Shown: positions 1 through 9,628 of the stretch, in pieces
How positions within the stretch are numbered: the stretch's first letter is position 1
How the letters are laid out: each line of letters opens with the position of its first letter
Source: CAZOHN01 sp964579325
GTDB taxonomy: Bacteria > Pseudomonadota > Alphaproteobacteria > Rhodobacterales > Rhodobacteraceae
NCBI GenBank assembly: GCA_964579325.1
Contig: CAZOHN010000013.1
Location: forward strand, 1 to 35,617
Direction of reading: 5' to 3'
Length of the DNA stretch: 35,617 nt
Notes under the pieces: model-generated
The model's input: the letters and a program-made list of their open reading frames with translations, nothing else
Databases searched by the model: none
What the model was told of the DNA's origin: nothing
Program-made: the position numbers and the translations under genes

Positions 1-904
1 CCCGCGCCATCGTCTCCAGCGCCTTGCCGCCCTTGATCAGCACCCCATAGCGCGCTGCCCGCGACAGCCCCGACACAAGCGCCACCGGCACCGCGAGGAT
101 CAACGGGCAAGGGGTCGCCACCACCAGCACCGCGACCGCCCGCACCGGATCGCCCGACAGGGCCCAGGCCGTTCCCGCGATTGCCACCGTCACCGCGAGG
201 AACCCCAGCGCGTAGCGGTCTGCCAGCCGCGCCATCGGCGCCTTCGACCTCTGCGCAGCTTCCACGAGGCGGACGATTCCGGCATAGGTGCTCTCGTCCG
301 CCCGCCGCGCGGCGATCAGGTCGAAGGCCCCGCCCGCGTTCGCAGCACCGCTCAGCGCCGCCTCTCCGGGGCCGAGCCGGACCGGCATCGGCTCTCCCGT
401 CAGCGCCGACAGGTCGAGCACCGCTGTGCCCGCAGCGACCGCGCCGTCGACCGGCAGGATGTCACCCTGCCGGATCATCAGCCGGTCGCCCGGCCGCACC
501 GCACCGATCTCCACCTCGACCAGTCCGCCGTTCTGGTGACGCAGCGTGCTGCGCGGGGCGCGCGCCAGAAGCCCGGTCATCTCGCGCCGCGCCCGGCCGG
601 CCGCGAAGGCCTCGAGGAAGGTCCCGCCGGCGTACATGACCGCCACGACCGCCGCCGCCAGCGTCTCGCCGAACACCAGCGCGGCCGACATCGACAGCGC
701 CGCGACGATGTCGAGGCCCACATCGCCCGCGCGCAGGCTCGCGACGATCTCCCAGGCGAGCGCGGCGAGGACCGGCAGGACGCCAGCGGTCCACAGAAGC
801 GTCGCGAGGTCCGGCCGTCCGCCGGTATGCGCGGCGATGCCCGCGATCAGGCCCGCTCCTGCGATGGCAAGAAGCAGCGCGGCGCGGCGGTCGAGGGGTT
901 CCAT
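1..904 (-). CDS. P1B-type heavy-metal translocating ATPase, N-terminal part (cut by window edge)
   Basis: This is an integral membrane pump expected to couple ATP hydrolysis to transition-metal export. About 301 codons are visible from an ATG at 904. The sequence opens directly with hydrophobic segments (from about residue 8), so no N-terminal metal-binding domain (GMTCxxC) is present. The actuator-domain motif TGEP is at residues 169-172. The membrane metal-site motif is TPCPL at 264-268, followed by the family-typical segment ending GVLIKGG. The window stops before the DKTGT phosphorylation site. TPC in place of the commoner CPC is typical of a less-studied P1B subgroup, so the metal cannot be named. 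The start has only a weak ribosome-binding site. It follows the ring-cleavage operon after an 89-base gap but shows no functional link to it. The family is certain; the substrate is unknown. Confidence 0.9.
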   Translation of the reverse strand, partial: MEPLDRRAALLLAIAGAGLIAGIAAHTGGRPDLATLLWTAGVLPVLAALAWEIVASLRAGDVGLDIVAALSMSAALVFGETLAAAVVAVMYAGGTFLEAFAAGRARREMTGLLARAPRSTLRHQNGGLVEVEIGAVRPGDRLMIRQGDILPVDGAVAAGTAVLDLSALTGEPMPVRLGPGEAALSGAANAGGAFDLIAARRADESTYAGIVRLVEAAQRSKAPMARLADRYALGFLAVTVAIAGTAWALSGDPVRAVAVLVVATPCPLILAVPVALVSGLSRAARYGVLIKGGKALETMAR

Positions 905-993
905 CTGTGGCTGCCCGTCCGGAGTGGCTGCCTCCGACCCTAGAGGAGCGGTCGCAGGCGCTCAACGCGGCATCCCGGCACCCCCGGAGCGGG

Positions 994-1866
994 TCAACGC
1001 GTGGGGGCAAGGACGAAGTCGTGCTCCACGAGGAAGAAGGATGCGTCAAATCCCGTCTCGGCGATGGCCGAAGGGTTTTCGATCCAGCGGAAGGTGGCCA
1101 GAAGGCTCTCCTTCACGCCGAACACCGCATCCGTCGCGATGTAGGGATCGTCGGGGTCGAAGATATGCGTCACCAGCCGGTCGTGTCCCGCGGCCTCGAG
1201 AATGTAGTGCAGGTGCGCCGGCCTGTAGGGATGACGCCCGAGCGCCCGCAGCAGCTTGCCCACCGGCCCGTCGTCGGGGATCGGGTAGAACTTCGGCTTG
1301 ACACCCCTGAACCAGTAGCGCCCGTCCGCCCCGGTGCGAAACACGCCGCGCAGGTTGAAGTCGGGCTGCAGTCCCTTCTGCTGCACGTCATAGAAGCCCT
1401 CGTCGTTGGCCTGCCAGACGTCGATCTTCACGCCCTCCAGCGGGCGCCCGTCGGTCGAGCGGATCGTGCCGCGCACCAGCATCGGGTCGCCCTTCTGGTC
1501 GAGGCAGATGTCGGCGCCCATCGGGAGTTCCGGCGCGTCGGCCACGTGGAACGGGCCGAGAACGGTGCTCTCGCTGGCCCCGCTGGGCTTGCGGTTGTTG
1601 ATCGCGTCGACCAGCATCGAGACGCCGAGAATGTCCGACAGCAGGATGTATTCCTGCCGCCAGTCACTGCACATCTGGCCTGTCGCGGTGAGAAAGCGGA
1701 TCGCCTCGAACCATTCCGCCTCGGTCGGCTCGATCTCCTTGACCGCTGCGTGCAGGTGGCGGGTCAGGATGGCCATCACCTCGGCCAGCCGGGCATTCCC
1801 TGTCCCGGCATTTCGCGCGATCACGACTTCGGCCGAGTTGTGCTCGGCAAAGAATCCCGGCTCCAT
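994..1866 (-). CDS. intradiol ring-cleavage dioxygenase, hydroxyquinol 1,2-dioxygenase-like
   Basis: A non-haem Fe(III) enzyme of 290 residues, the usual length of catechol/hydroxyquinol 1,2-dioxygenases. An N-terminal helical dimerisation region (about 1-95) precedes the beta-sandwich catalytic domain. The iron ligands are visible: Tyr159 (in NDEGFYD), Tyr194 (KFYPIPDDGPVG), His218 and His220 (RPAHLHY). The spacing of 35, 24 and 2 residues fits the family. The probable reaction is hydroxyquinol (1,2,4-trihydroxybenzene) plus O2 to maleylacetate, because a TfdB-type hydroxylase lies 2 bases upstream and a maleylacetate reductase is in the same unit. It is the last gene of the minus-strand catabolic run. 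Catechol or a substituted catechol is the main alternative substrate. A second intradiol gene opens the operon at 12112. Confidence 0.92.
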   Translation of the reverse strand: MEPGFFAEHNSAEVVIARNAGTGNARLAEVMAILTRHLHAAVKEIEPTEAEWFEAIRFLTATGQMCSDWRQEYILLSDILGVSMLVDAINNRKPSGASESTVLGPFHVADAPELPMGADICLDQKGDPMLVRGTIRSTDGRPLEGVKIDVWQANDEGFYDVQQKGLQPDFNLRGVFRTGADGRYWFRGVKPKFYPIPDDGPVGKLLRALGRHPYRPAHLHYILEAAGHDRLVTHIFDPDDPYIATDAVFGVKESLLATFRWIENPSAIAETGFDASFFLVEHDFVLAPTR

Positions 1867-1868
1867 CC

Positions 1869-3623
1869 TCAGCGCCCCAGAATGGAGGTTAGCACATGTG
1901 TCAACTCCGCCACCGGGTTGGTGGCCGGGTCGTGGCTGCGCCAGGCGATGTGGTGATCGGGGCGCACGAGAAGGCAGCCGGCATCCCTGATCCCGCGCAC
2001 CTTGTCCCAGTCGCCCAGATGGTCCTCGAAGTCCGCGCGCGGGCCGATGGTGACGGTGCGGATCGGCAGGCCGAGTGCCGCGCCCACCTCTTGCGCCGCG
2101 TTGACCCAGCCCGCGCCGCCGATCCCGGTGAGCAGCGTGAACTGCCCCCGTCCGCAGAGGTCGAGCGTCGAGTGCCGGGCGCCCTTGCGGTCATGGACCC
2201 AGGCGTGCGGCAGGCGCGCGCCGGGGAGCGTGGTGGGCTGGTAGAAGAGCTCCATGTCGGCGTTTGGTGCGGGTGCGGCCTCGCCATCGGTCACGACCGC
2301 CGACGAGGCATAGCGCTGGTTCATCTCGACCCCGTGGCAGTCGAATTCGTAGACCTTGAAGTCGATCGCCTTGCGCAGCGCCGCACGCTGCTTCTCACCC
2401 GCGTCGGTCGCATCGCAGCGGGCAGCCATGCTGCGCTCGATGCGGTCGTGGTCGACGCCGCCGTCCATGCCCAGGGCCTCGAAGATCGGTCCGAACTCGG
2501 CGATCGACTGGTTGGCACGGGTCACGATCTGTTTCGCGACGGGCGCGCGCTCGTCGCTGTAGCTCTCCAGCAGCGTTGCCGTGGCCTGCCCTTTCACCAC
2601 GGCCGCCAGCTTCCACGCCAGGTTGAACCCGTCCTGGATCGAGGTGTTCGAGCCGAGGCCGTTCGACGGCGGATGCCGGTGCGCGGCATCGCCCATGATG
2701 AACACGCGATCCTTCTGCATGTGCGTGGCGTAGCAGTTGTTCACCGTCCAGGTGTTTGCCGAGAGCAGGTCGATCTCGAGGTCGTGCACGCCCACCAGTT
2801 GGCGCGCGACCTGCGTCGCCAGCGCCGCGTCGACGACCGGCGCGGGCTGGCTGATGTCGTAGCCCCAGACGATCAGCCATTCGTTCCAGGGCCGGACCAT
2901 GCGGACTAGCCCCATGCCGATCCCGCCGACGTCGGCACCGGGTTGCATCACCCAATAGAGAACGGACGGCCGGTGCGCGACATACTGCGACAGGTCGGCC
3001 CGGAACAGGATGTTCATGCTGCCGCCCACGCCCATCCGGCCCTCGAACGGAAGGCCTGCATGCTCGGCCACGAGGCTGTTGCCACCGTCGGCACCGACGA
3101 GGTACTTCGACCGCACCGCGATCTCGCGACCCGTCAGCCGGTCGAGGCAGGTCGTCGTCACGCCGTCCGCGTCCTGTTCGTGGCGCAGGTATTCGGTGCT
3201 CATCCGGCTCTGCGCGCCGCGCCTGCAGGCCGTCGAGAACAGGATCGGCTCCATGAATGTCTGTGGCAGGTCGTTCATCTCGCAGGGTGACGCGCGCAGG
3301 TGACGGGCCTTGCTTTCCGGCGAGGTGCCCCAGCTTTGCATCCGCCCGAGTTCCTCGCCCGCGAGGCTCACGCAGAACACGTTGTTGCCCATCAGGTGCT
3401 GGTGCGTGGCGTGCAGCATCGCCTCGGCCTCGACCTCCGCCCCGAGGTCGCGCAGCACCTCCATCGTACGTTGGTTGGTGATATGCGCGCGCGGCGTGTT
3501 GGCAAGCCAGCGGTAGCGGTTCACCACCAGCGTCTCGACCCCCTGCGAGGCAAGGAGCGCTGCCGTGGCGCTTCCGGCGGGGCCGGTTCCGATGATGAGG
3601 ACGTCGGTGGTGATGTCAGCCAT
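1869..3623 (-). CDS. FAD-dependent aromatic monooxygenase, TfdB/resorcinol-hydroxylase-like
   Basis: A cytoplasmic flavoprotein hydroxylase of 584 residues, using NAD(P)H and O2 to add an ortho-hydroxyl group to a phenol. FAD-binding landmarks are GTGPAG (12-17), GADGG (177-181) and the GD motif in MGDAAHRHPP (311-312). The C-terminal 150 or so residues fit the thioredoxin-like domain of the TfdB/phenol 2-monooxygenase group. The start at 3623 is preceded by AAGGAG six bases upstream; an upstream in-frame ATG at 3671 lies inside the permease gene and was rejected. The start overlaps the end of the LivM-like gene by 8 bases, and the stop is 2 bases before the hydroxyquinol-type dioxygenase start. 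This suggests production of hydroxyquinol from resorcinol or a related phenol. The exact substrate is inferred only from context. Confidence 0.88.
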   Translation of the reverse strand: MADITTDVLIIGTGPAGSATAALLASQGVETLVVNRYRWLANTPRAHITNQRTMEVLRDLGAEVEAEAMLHATHQHLMGNNVFCVSLAGEELGRMQSWGTSPESKARHLRASPCEMNDLPQTFMEPILFSTACRRGAQSRMSTEYLRHEQDADGVTTTCLDRLTGREIAVRSKYLVGADGGNSLVAEHAGLPFEGRMGVGGSMNILFRADLSQYVAHRPSVLYWVMQPGADVGGIGMGLVRMVRPWNEWLIVWGYDISQPAPVVDAALATQVARQLVGVHDLEIDLLSANTWTVNNCYATHMQKDRVFIMGDAAHRHPPSNGLGSNTSIQDGFNLAWKLAAVVKGQATATLLESYSDERAPVAKQIVTRANQSIAEFGPIFEALGMDGGVDHDRIERSMAARCDATDAGEKQRAALRKAIDFKVYEFDCHGVEMNQRYASSAVVTDGEAAPAPNADMELFYQPTTLPGARLPHAWVHDRKGARHSTLDLCGRGQFTLLTGIGGAGWVNAAQEVGAALGLPIRTVTIGPRADFEDHLGDWDKVRGIRDAGCLLVRPDHHIAWRSHDPATNPVAELTHVLTSILGR

Positions 3624-4665
3624 TGTCGGCTCCTTGCAGGATAAGGCGGCGTTGGACGGGAAAGAGGGCAAGCCCCGTGCGGTCGGCGAAGAGCCCCCAC
3701 AGGCCGCGCGGTGCGAACAGCATCACGGCGATGGCGATGACGCCGAGCGCGAGGAGATACCACGCGCCGTAGTCGGCGAAGGCGGTCTGCAGCCCCCAGA
3801 ACACCAGCACCCCGACGATGGGGCCCTCGAGGCGCCCGATCCCGCCGATGACGGTGATGAAGATGACATAGGCGGTCCAGTTGGTGACGCTGAAGGCCGC
3901 ATCGGGCGAGATGCGGGCGGTCTGCATGTAGATCAGCGCGCCGACGAGGCCGGTCATCGCGGCGGCGACGAGGAACACCAGCCACTTCACCCTCCGCGCG
4001 TTGACGCCGACCGACTGCGCAGCCGTGTCGTTGTCGCGCACGGCAGCCAGCGCGAGGCCCGTGCGCGAGCGCAGGAGCGCATGGATCGCCGCCATTGTCC
4101 CGACAGCGAGGATCAGCGCCAGCCAGTAGGCCAGCACGTCGCGCGCCGCCGCCTCGCGCAACCCGAAGAGGTCGGCGATTGCGGCGACGCCGATGATGTC
4201 CGACGTTGCCTCGCGCGGGAGCGAGGTGCCGGTGCCGCCGCCGAGTGTCTTCCACTGGGCCACGATCAGGCGCGTCACCTCGGCGATCACCCAGGTGCCG
4301 ATGGCGAAGTAGGCGCCCTGCAGCCGGAAGGCGAAGAACGCCATCGGTACCGCCAGCGCCAGCGCGGCGGCCCCGCCCAGGAGGATCGCCGGCAGCGGGT
4401 CCCAGCCCCAGAGGATCACGCCGGCAAACATCGCGTAGGCTCCGATGCCGACGAAGGCCTGCTGGCCGACGCTGACCATGCCGCCATAACCCGCGATCAG
4501 GTTCCACAGCTGGGCGAGGGTCAGTATGGTCAGGATGAAGAACAGGTCCTGGATCAGGCTGCGCGAGGCAAAGGCGGGGAGCACGAGGCCGAGCGCGATG
4601 AGGGCCAGTGCCGCGATGCCGGCGAGGGTGCCGGCGCGGGTGCGGGTGGTGACGGTGGCCTGCAT
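3616..4665 (-). CDS. branched-chain amino-acid-type ABC transporter permease, LivM-like
   Basis: A membrane permease of 349 residues with a multi-segment hydrophobic profile starting at about residue 14. It carries the family-typical stretch NLIAGYGGMVSVGQQAF near residues 55-70, and the region near 210-240 (RDNDTAAQSVGVN) matches the cytoplasmic EAA-like loop that docks on the ATPase. With the LivH-like permease it should form the inner-membrane channel of a HAAT-family importer. It starts 9 bases after the LivH-like stop, and its own stop lies inside the start of the FAD hydroxylase, so transport and hydroxylation appear translationally coupled. The catabolic context suggests an aromatic compound as substrate rather than an amino acid; that is inference. 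Confidence 0.9.
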   Translation of the reverse strand: MQATVTTRTRAGTLAGIAALALIALGLVLPAFASRSLIQDLFFILTILTLAQLWNLIAGYGGMVSVGQQAFVGIGAYAMFAGVILWGWDPLPAILLGGAAALALAVPMAFFAFRLQGAYFAIGTWVIAEVTRLIVAQWKTLGGGTGTSLPREATSDIIGVAAIADLFGLREAAARDVLAYWLALILAVGTMAAIHALLRSRTGLALAAVRDNDTAAQSVGVNARRVKWLVFLVAAAMTGLVGALIYMQTARISPDAAFSVTNWTAYVIFITVIGGIGRLEGPIVGVLVFWGLQTAFADYGAWYLLALGVIAIAVMLFAPRGLWGLFADRTGLALFPVQRRLILQGADNG

Positions 4666-4674
4666 CCTGTGCCC

Positions 4675-5538
4675 TCAGTCCACCGCGCGGGGGAACAGGC
4701 CCCGCGGCCGCACGAGAAGCACCGCGAGGAAGGCGAGGTGTCCCGCCAGCACCTGCCACTCGGGGTTCAACTGCGCCCCGACCGTCTGCGCCACCCCGAT
4801 GATCGCGCCGCCGAGGAGCGTGCCCCAGAGGCTGCCCAGCCCGCCGATGATGACCGCCTCGAAGGCGTAGATCAGCCGCGCGGGGCCGATCGAGGGATCG
4901 AAGTTCGACCGCATGCCGAGGTAGAGCGCGGCGAGAGTGACGATGACCATCGCGAGCCCGGTGGCGATGGCAAAGACCGACCTGGGGTTGATGCCCATCA
5001 GGCTTGCCGTGACCGGATCGTCGGAGGTGGCGCGAAAGGCGCGGCCGAGTGCGGTGGTGTAGAAGATCCGGTTCAGCAGGAAGATCGCCGCCACCGCCGA
5101 GCCGAAGGTGAGAAGCGGCATGGTGCCCACCGTGACCACGCCGAGGTCGATCGAGGCGCTTTCGAGCGGCCCGGCGCGGAGCCGCTGGCTGTCGGCCGAG
5201 AAGATCTCGAGCAGGCCGTTCTGGAGCGCGACCGAAAGCCCGAAGGTGACGAGAAGGGGCGGCAGGATGTCCTTGCCCAGCACCCGGTTCAGGATGAAGC
5301 GCTGCAGCGCCCAGCCCAGCGCGAACATCGCGGGCGCGGCGATCAGGGCAGAGAGGAACGGGTTCAGCCCGAAGGTCTGCACGACGACCAGGATCATGAA
5401 GGCCGCCGCCACGATCAGGTCGCCATGCGCGAGGTTGACCAGCCGCATGATCCCGAACACCAGGCTCAGCCCGGCGGCGAAGAGGGCGTAAAGCCCGCCG
5501 AGCAGAATGCCTTGCACCAGAGTGTCGATCCAGATCAT
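4675..5538 (-). CDS. branched-chain amino-acid-type ABC transporter permease, LivH-like
   Basis: A polytopic membrane protein of 287 residues. The start MIWIDTLVQGILLGGLYAL is the standard LivH opening, with the conserved MRLVNLAHGD motif near residue 31. The C-terminal GGLGSLWGTLLGGAIIG segment is also typical. The ATG at 5538 has AGAGG about 8 bases upstream; an open extension to 5772 reads through repetitive intergenic DNA and was rejected. It pairs with the LivM-like permease immediately downstream. Unusually, about 244 bases of repeat-rich non-coding DNA separate it from the upstream livF-like gene, while every other junction in this operon is close or overlapping. Confidence 0.9.
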   Translation of the reverse strand: MIWIDTLVQGILLGGLYALFAAGLSLVFGIMRLVNLAHGDLIVAAAFMILVVVQTFGLNPFLSALIAAPAMFALGWALQRFILNRVLGKDILPPLLVTFGLSVALQNGLLEIFSADSQRLRAGPLESASIDLGVVTVGTMPLLTFGSAVAAIFLLNRIFYTTALGRAFRATSDDPVTASLMGINPRSVFAIATGLAMVIVTLAALYLGMRSNFDPSIGPARLIYAFEAVIIGGLGSLWGTLLGGAIIGVAQTVGAQLNPEWQVLAGHLAFLAVLLVRPRGLFPRAVD

Positions 5539-5600
5539 CGGCCGACCCTCTGCCGGGGGAAACACCGCCGCCCCTGCTCGCCGGACTGGTCGCAAGCGCC

Positions 5601-5639
5601 TCCCCTCCCCCTCGTGGGGAGGGGATGGGGGTGGGGGGG
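5601..5639. repeat. GC-rich extragenic hairpin with G-quadruplex-like tail
   Basis: A perfect 10-bp inverted repeat (TCCCCTCCCC at 5601-5610, GGGGAGGGGA at 5616-5625) with a 5-base loop runs into four closely spaced runs of four or more G on the plus strand (5616-5639). Read as protein, this type of sequence gives the spurious PLVGRGWGWG signature often met in intergenic regions of alphaproteobacteria, which suggests a dispersed repetitive extragenic element. It lies between livF- and livH-like genes. The G-rich strand is the template strand for that operon, so it might act as an attenuator or pause site. Function is inferred. Confidence 0.6.
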
Positions 5640-5677
5640 CTGCGCAAGGGGGCAGGGGGCAGTGACCCTGGACGCAG

Positions 5678-5701
5678 AAATGTTTCGCGCGCGAAACATT
5701 T
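5678..5701. promoter_or_regulatory. perfect 24-bp palindrome between livF- and livH-like genes
   Basis: The left arm AAATGTTTCGCG is followed directly by its exact reverse complement CGCGAAACATTT. The halves TGTTTC and GAAACA equal those of the ParB site parS, but here six bases (GCGCGC) separate them instead of the four of canonical parS. It may therefore be an operator, part of the neighbouring extragenic repeat, or a diverged partition-type site. The symmetry is directly visible; its role is unknown. Confidence 0.5.
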
Positions 5702-5782
5702 TCCCCCCAACTCCCTGATTTTCGGTTGCTGAACAAATGCTTGAGGCAGCGCGCGCTGTGGCTGCAGGGCATGGCAAGGCGA

Positions 5783-6484
<702 letters not shown>

Positions 6485-6487
6485 CCC

Positions 6488-7210
6488 TCAGACCTCCAGC
6501 CCCAGATAGATCTCGCGCACTTCCCGGGAGGCCATGATCTCCGCGGGTGCGCCGATCCCGATCACCCGCCCGAAGTCGAGAACCACCAGCCGTTCGACCA
6601 CCGAAGTTAGCGCGTGCAGGACGTGTTCGATCCAGATGATCGTGACGCCCGTCGCGTGAAGAGCCCGGATCGTGCCGACGAGCGTCCGGCACTCGGCCTC
6701 GGTCAGCCCGCCGGCGATCTCGTCGAGCAGCAGAAGCTCCGGCCCCGTCGCCATCGCGCGGGCGAGTTCCAGCCGCTTGCGGTCGAGCAGCGTCAGGCTC
6801 CCGGCGAGTTGGTTGGCCTTCGCCAGAAGGCCGGTGTCCCGCAGGATGTCGGCGCAGTCGTCCGCAACCGCCCGCTCGGTCTTGCCCCGGCCATAGGCCG
6901 CGGCGGTGAGCAGGTTCTCGAACACTGTCAGCCCTTCGAAGGGCTGCGGGATCTGAAAGCTGCGGCCCACGCCCAGGCGCACCCGTTCCATCGCCGGCAT
7001 CCGCGATGCGTCACGGCCGAGAAGCGAGATCCGCCCCTCGTCGGGCAGGATGGTGCCGGTGATCAGGTTGAACAGCGTCGACTTGCCCGCGCCGTTCGGC
7101 CCGATGATGCCCAGCGCCTCGCCCTTCGGCACCGAAAAGCTCACGCCGTCGGTCACCCGGAGGGCGCCGAAACTCTTCGAGACCGAATGCAGGTCGAGAA
7201 CCGTCGTCAT
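6488..7210 (-). CDS. ABC transporter ATP-binding protein, LivG-like
   Basis: A 240-residue ATPase starting MTTVLDLHSVSKSFG, with Walker A GPNGAGKST (37-45) and Walker B ELLLLDEIAGGL. The usual LSGGQ signature is degenerate (LTLLDRKRLELARAMA), a form also seen in other LivG-type ATPases of aromatic-uptake systems. The segment TIIWIEHVLHAL is the typical H-loop region. The start at 7210 was chosen from the alignment to LivG N-termini; the frame stays open upstream through the binding-protein gene. It lies 50 bases downstream of the solute-binding-protein gene, across a strong hairpin. Confidence 0.92.
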   Translation of the reverse strand: MTTVLDLHSVSKSFGALRVTDGVSFSVPKGEALGIIGPNGAGKSTLFNLITGTILPDEGRISLLGRDASRMPAMERVRLGVGRSFQIPQPFEGLTVFENLLTAAAYGRGKTERAVADDCADILRDTGLLAKANQLAGSLTLLDRKRLELARAMATGPELLLLDEIAGGLTEAECRTLVGTIRALHATGVTIIWIEHVLHALTSVVERLVVLDFGRVIGIGAPAEIMASREVREIYLGLEV

Positions 7211-7229
7211 GCTTCCCCCGGAGTGCCGT

Positions 7230-7253
7230 GCCCCCGGGATTTTCCCCGGGGGC
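7230..7253 (-). terminator. hairpin between solute-binding-protein gene and livG-like gene
   Basis: A perfect 9-bp stem (7230-7238 with 7245-7253, GCCCCCGGG/CCCGGGGGC) has a 6-base loop ATTTTC in the 50-base gap. There is no U-tract on the transcript side. In importer operons such hairpins often protect the 3' end of the abundant binding-protein mRNA and reduce read-through to the ATPase genes. The core CCGGGATTTTCCCCGG recurs at 19970-19985. Confidence 0.55.
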
Positions 7254-7260
7254 AAACCGA

Positions 7261-8535
7261 TCACGCCAGCGCTTCCATCGTGGAAGCGGCCGGGATCTCC
7301 TGGGCGGTCTGGTTGTCGACGATGACGAGGTCGAAGGTGCCGTCGTCCTTGCGCCGCCACTGACCGCCGACCAGTGGCGTCTTTGTCACGTTCGCCGCCG
7401 CGAAGTCCGGCACGCCCGCGCCGTTCCACGCCACCTTGCCCACCATCGTGTCGAGGTCGGTCGCCGCGATGGCGGCCGCGACCGCATCGCCGTCGGTCAC
7501 GTCCGAGACCCGGCCCATCACGTTCGAGGCGACCTCGAAGAGGGAGTGGATGAAGCCGATCGGCTGGGTCCAGGGGCGGCCCGTCTTCGCCGTGAAGTCC
7601 GCCGCAAGATCGGCGGCCGATTGGCCGGTGAGCGAGGATGTGAAAGGGTGCTGCGCGCTCCACCAGACTTCCGACGACAGGTTGTGCCCGGCCTCGCCCA
7701 GCGCCTCGACCGACTGCGGGAAGAGGATCGCCTTGGCGACGGTGATGATCTTGGGGTTGAAGCCCTGCTGCAGTGCCTGGTTTCGGAAGGTGGTGAAGTC
7801 GGGCGGGATCACCACGCCGGTCACGATCTCGGCGTTCGCGGCCTTGAAGGCGTTGATCTGGGCGGAGAAGTCGTCGTTGAGGTTCTGGTAGCGTCCGGGA
7901 TCGCTGAGGGTGTAGCCCTGTGCCGCGAAGCCGGGGCCGACGCCCACGTTCGGGTCGCCCCAGGCGTTGCCGTCGCCGTCGTTGGGAAACAGGCCGCCGA
8001 CTTGCTTGTTGGTCTCGATCTGGTTCCACATGTTGAGAAACACCGCGATCACGTCTTCCAGCCCCCAGAAGTAGTGGAACGCGAAGTCGAACGGCCGCCA
8101 CGAGGCAGGATCGCCGGGGTTGCCCTGCTGGCCGATGAACCAGGGCTGCCAGGGTGCCTTGGTCGAGATCACGGGCATCCCCTCCGCCTCGCAGGTGGTG
8201 GCGACCGGGTTCGTCGTCTCGGGGGTCGAGGCGACGACCATCAGGTTCACCTCGTCCGAGACGATCAGGTCCTTCGCCACCGCAGCCGCGCGGTTGGGGT
8301 CGGACTGGCTGTCCTTGACGATCACCTCGAAGTTCTGGCCGACGTTCGTGGCCAGGAATGCCTCGATGTTGTAGGCATCGCTTTCCGCGAAACCCGCCAG
8401 CGGCCCGGACTGCGGGCTGACATAGCCAATGCGGATCCTTGCACCCTGCGCAATCGCGGGTGCGCAGAGGCCCGGCGCGGCCATGGCGAGGCCCGTGGCG
8501 GCCCCGGATTTCAGAAGCTTCCGTCTGGTGATCAT
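7261..8535 (-). CDS. ABC transporter periplasmic substrate-binding protein (type I fold, LivJ/Leu-Ile-Val-like)
   Basis: A 424-residue exported binding protein that should deliver the ligand to the LivHMGF-like complex. The N-terminus MITRRKLLKSGAATGLAMAA contains a Tat-like TRRKLLK motif, then a hydrophobic stretch and a likely cleavage site after APAIAQ near residue 30. The mature protein begins with the family pattern RIGYVSPQSGPLAG. The ATG at 8535 has AGGGAGGA seven bases upstream, so it is preferred over the in-frame ATG at 8553. The ligand cannot be read from sequence, but neighbours on both sides belong to hydroxyquinol/hydroquinone catabolism, pointing to an aromatic or alicyclic acid. 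It follows the maleylacetate reductase gene by 31 bases. Confidence 0.9.
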   Translation of the reverse strand: MITRRKLLKSGAATGLAMAAPGLCAPAIAQGARIRIGYVSPQSGPLAGFAESDAYNIEAFLATNVGQNFEVIVKDSQSDPNRAAAVAKDLIVSDEVNLMVVASTPETTNPVATTCEAEGMPVISTKAPWQPWFIGQQGNPGDPASWRPFDFAFHYFWGLEDVIAVFLNMWNQIETNKQVGGLFPNDGDGNAWGDPNVGVGPGFAAQGYTLSDPGRYQNLNDDFSAQINAFKAANAEIVTGVVIPPDFTTFRNQALQQGFNPKIITVAKAILFPQSVEALGEAGHNLSSEVWWSAQHPFTSSLTGQSAADLAADFTAKTGRPWTQPIGFIHSLFEVASNVMGRVSDVTDGDAVAAAIAATDLDTMVGKVAWNGAGVPDFAAANVTKTPLVGGQWRRKDDGTFDLVIVDNQTAQEIPAASTMEALA

Positions 8536-8566
8536 GTGGTGGTCCTCCCTCATGTCTGTCGTTCTT

Positions 8567-9624
<1,058 letters not shown>

Positions 9625-9628
<4 letters not shown>

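Noticed and set aside
3565..5718. A 717-codon open frame on the plus strand
   Set aside because: It is antisense to the LivH- and LivM-like permeases, rich in Arg, Asp and Glu with low-complexity composition, and has no family resemblance. It is a by-product of high GC content.
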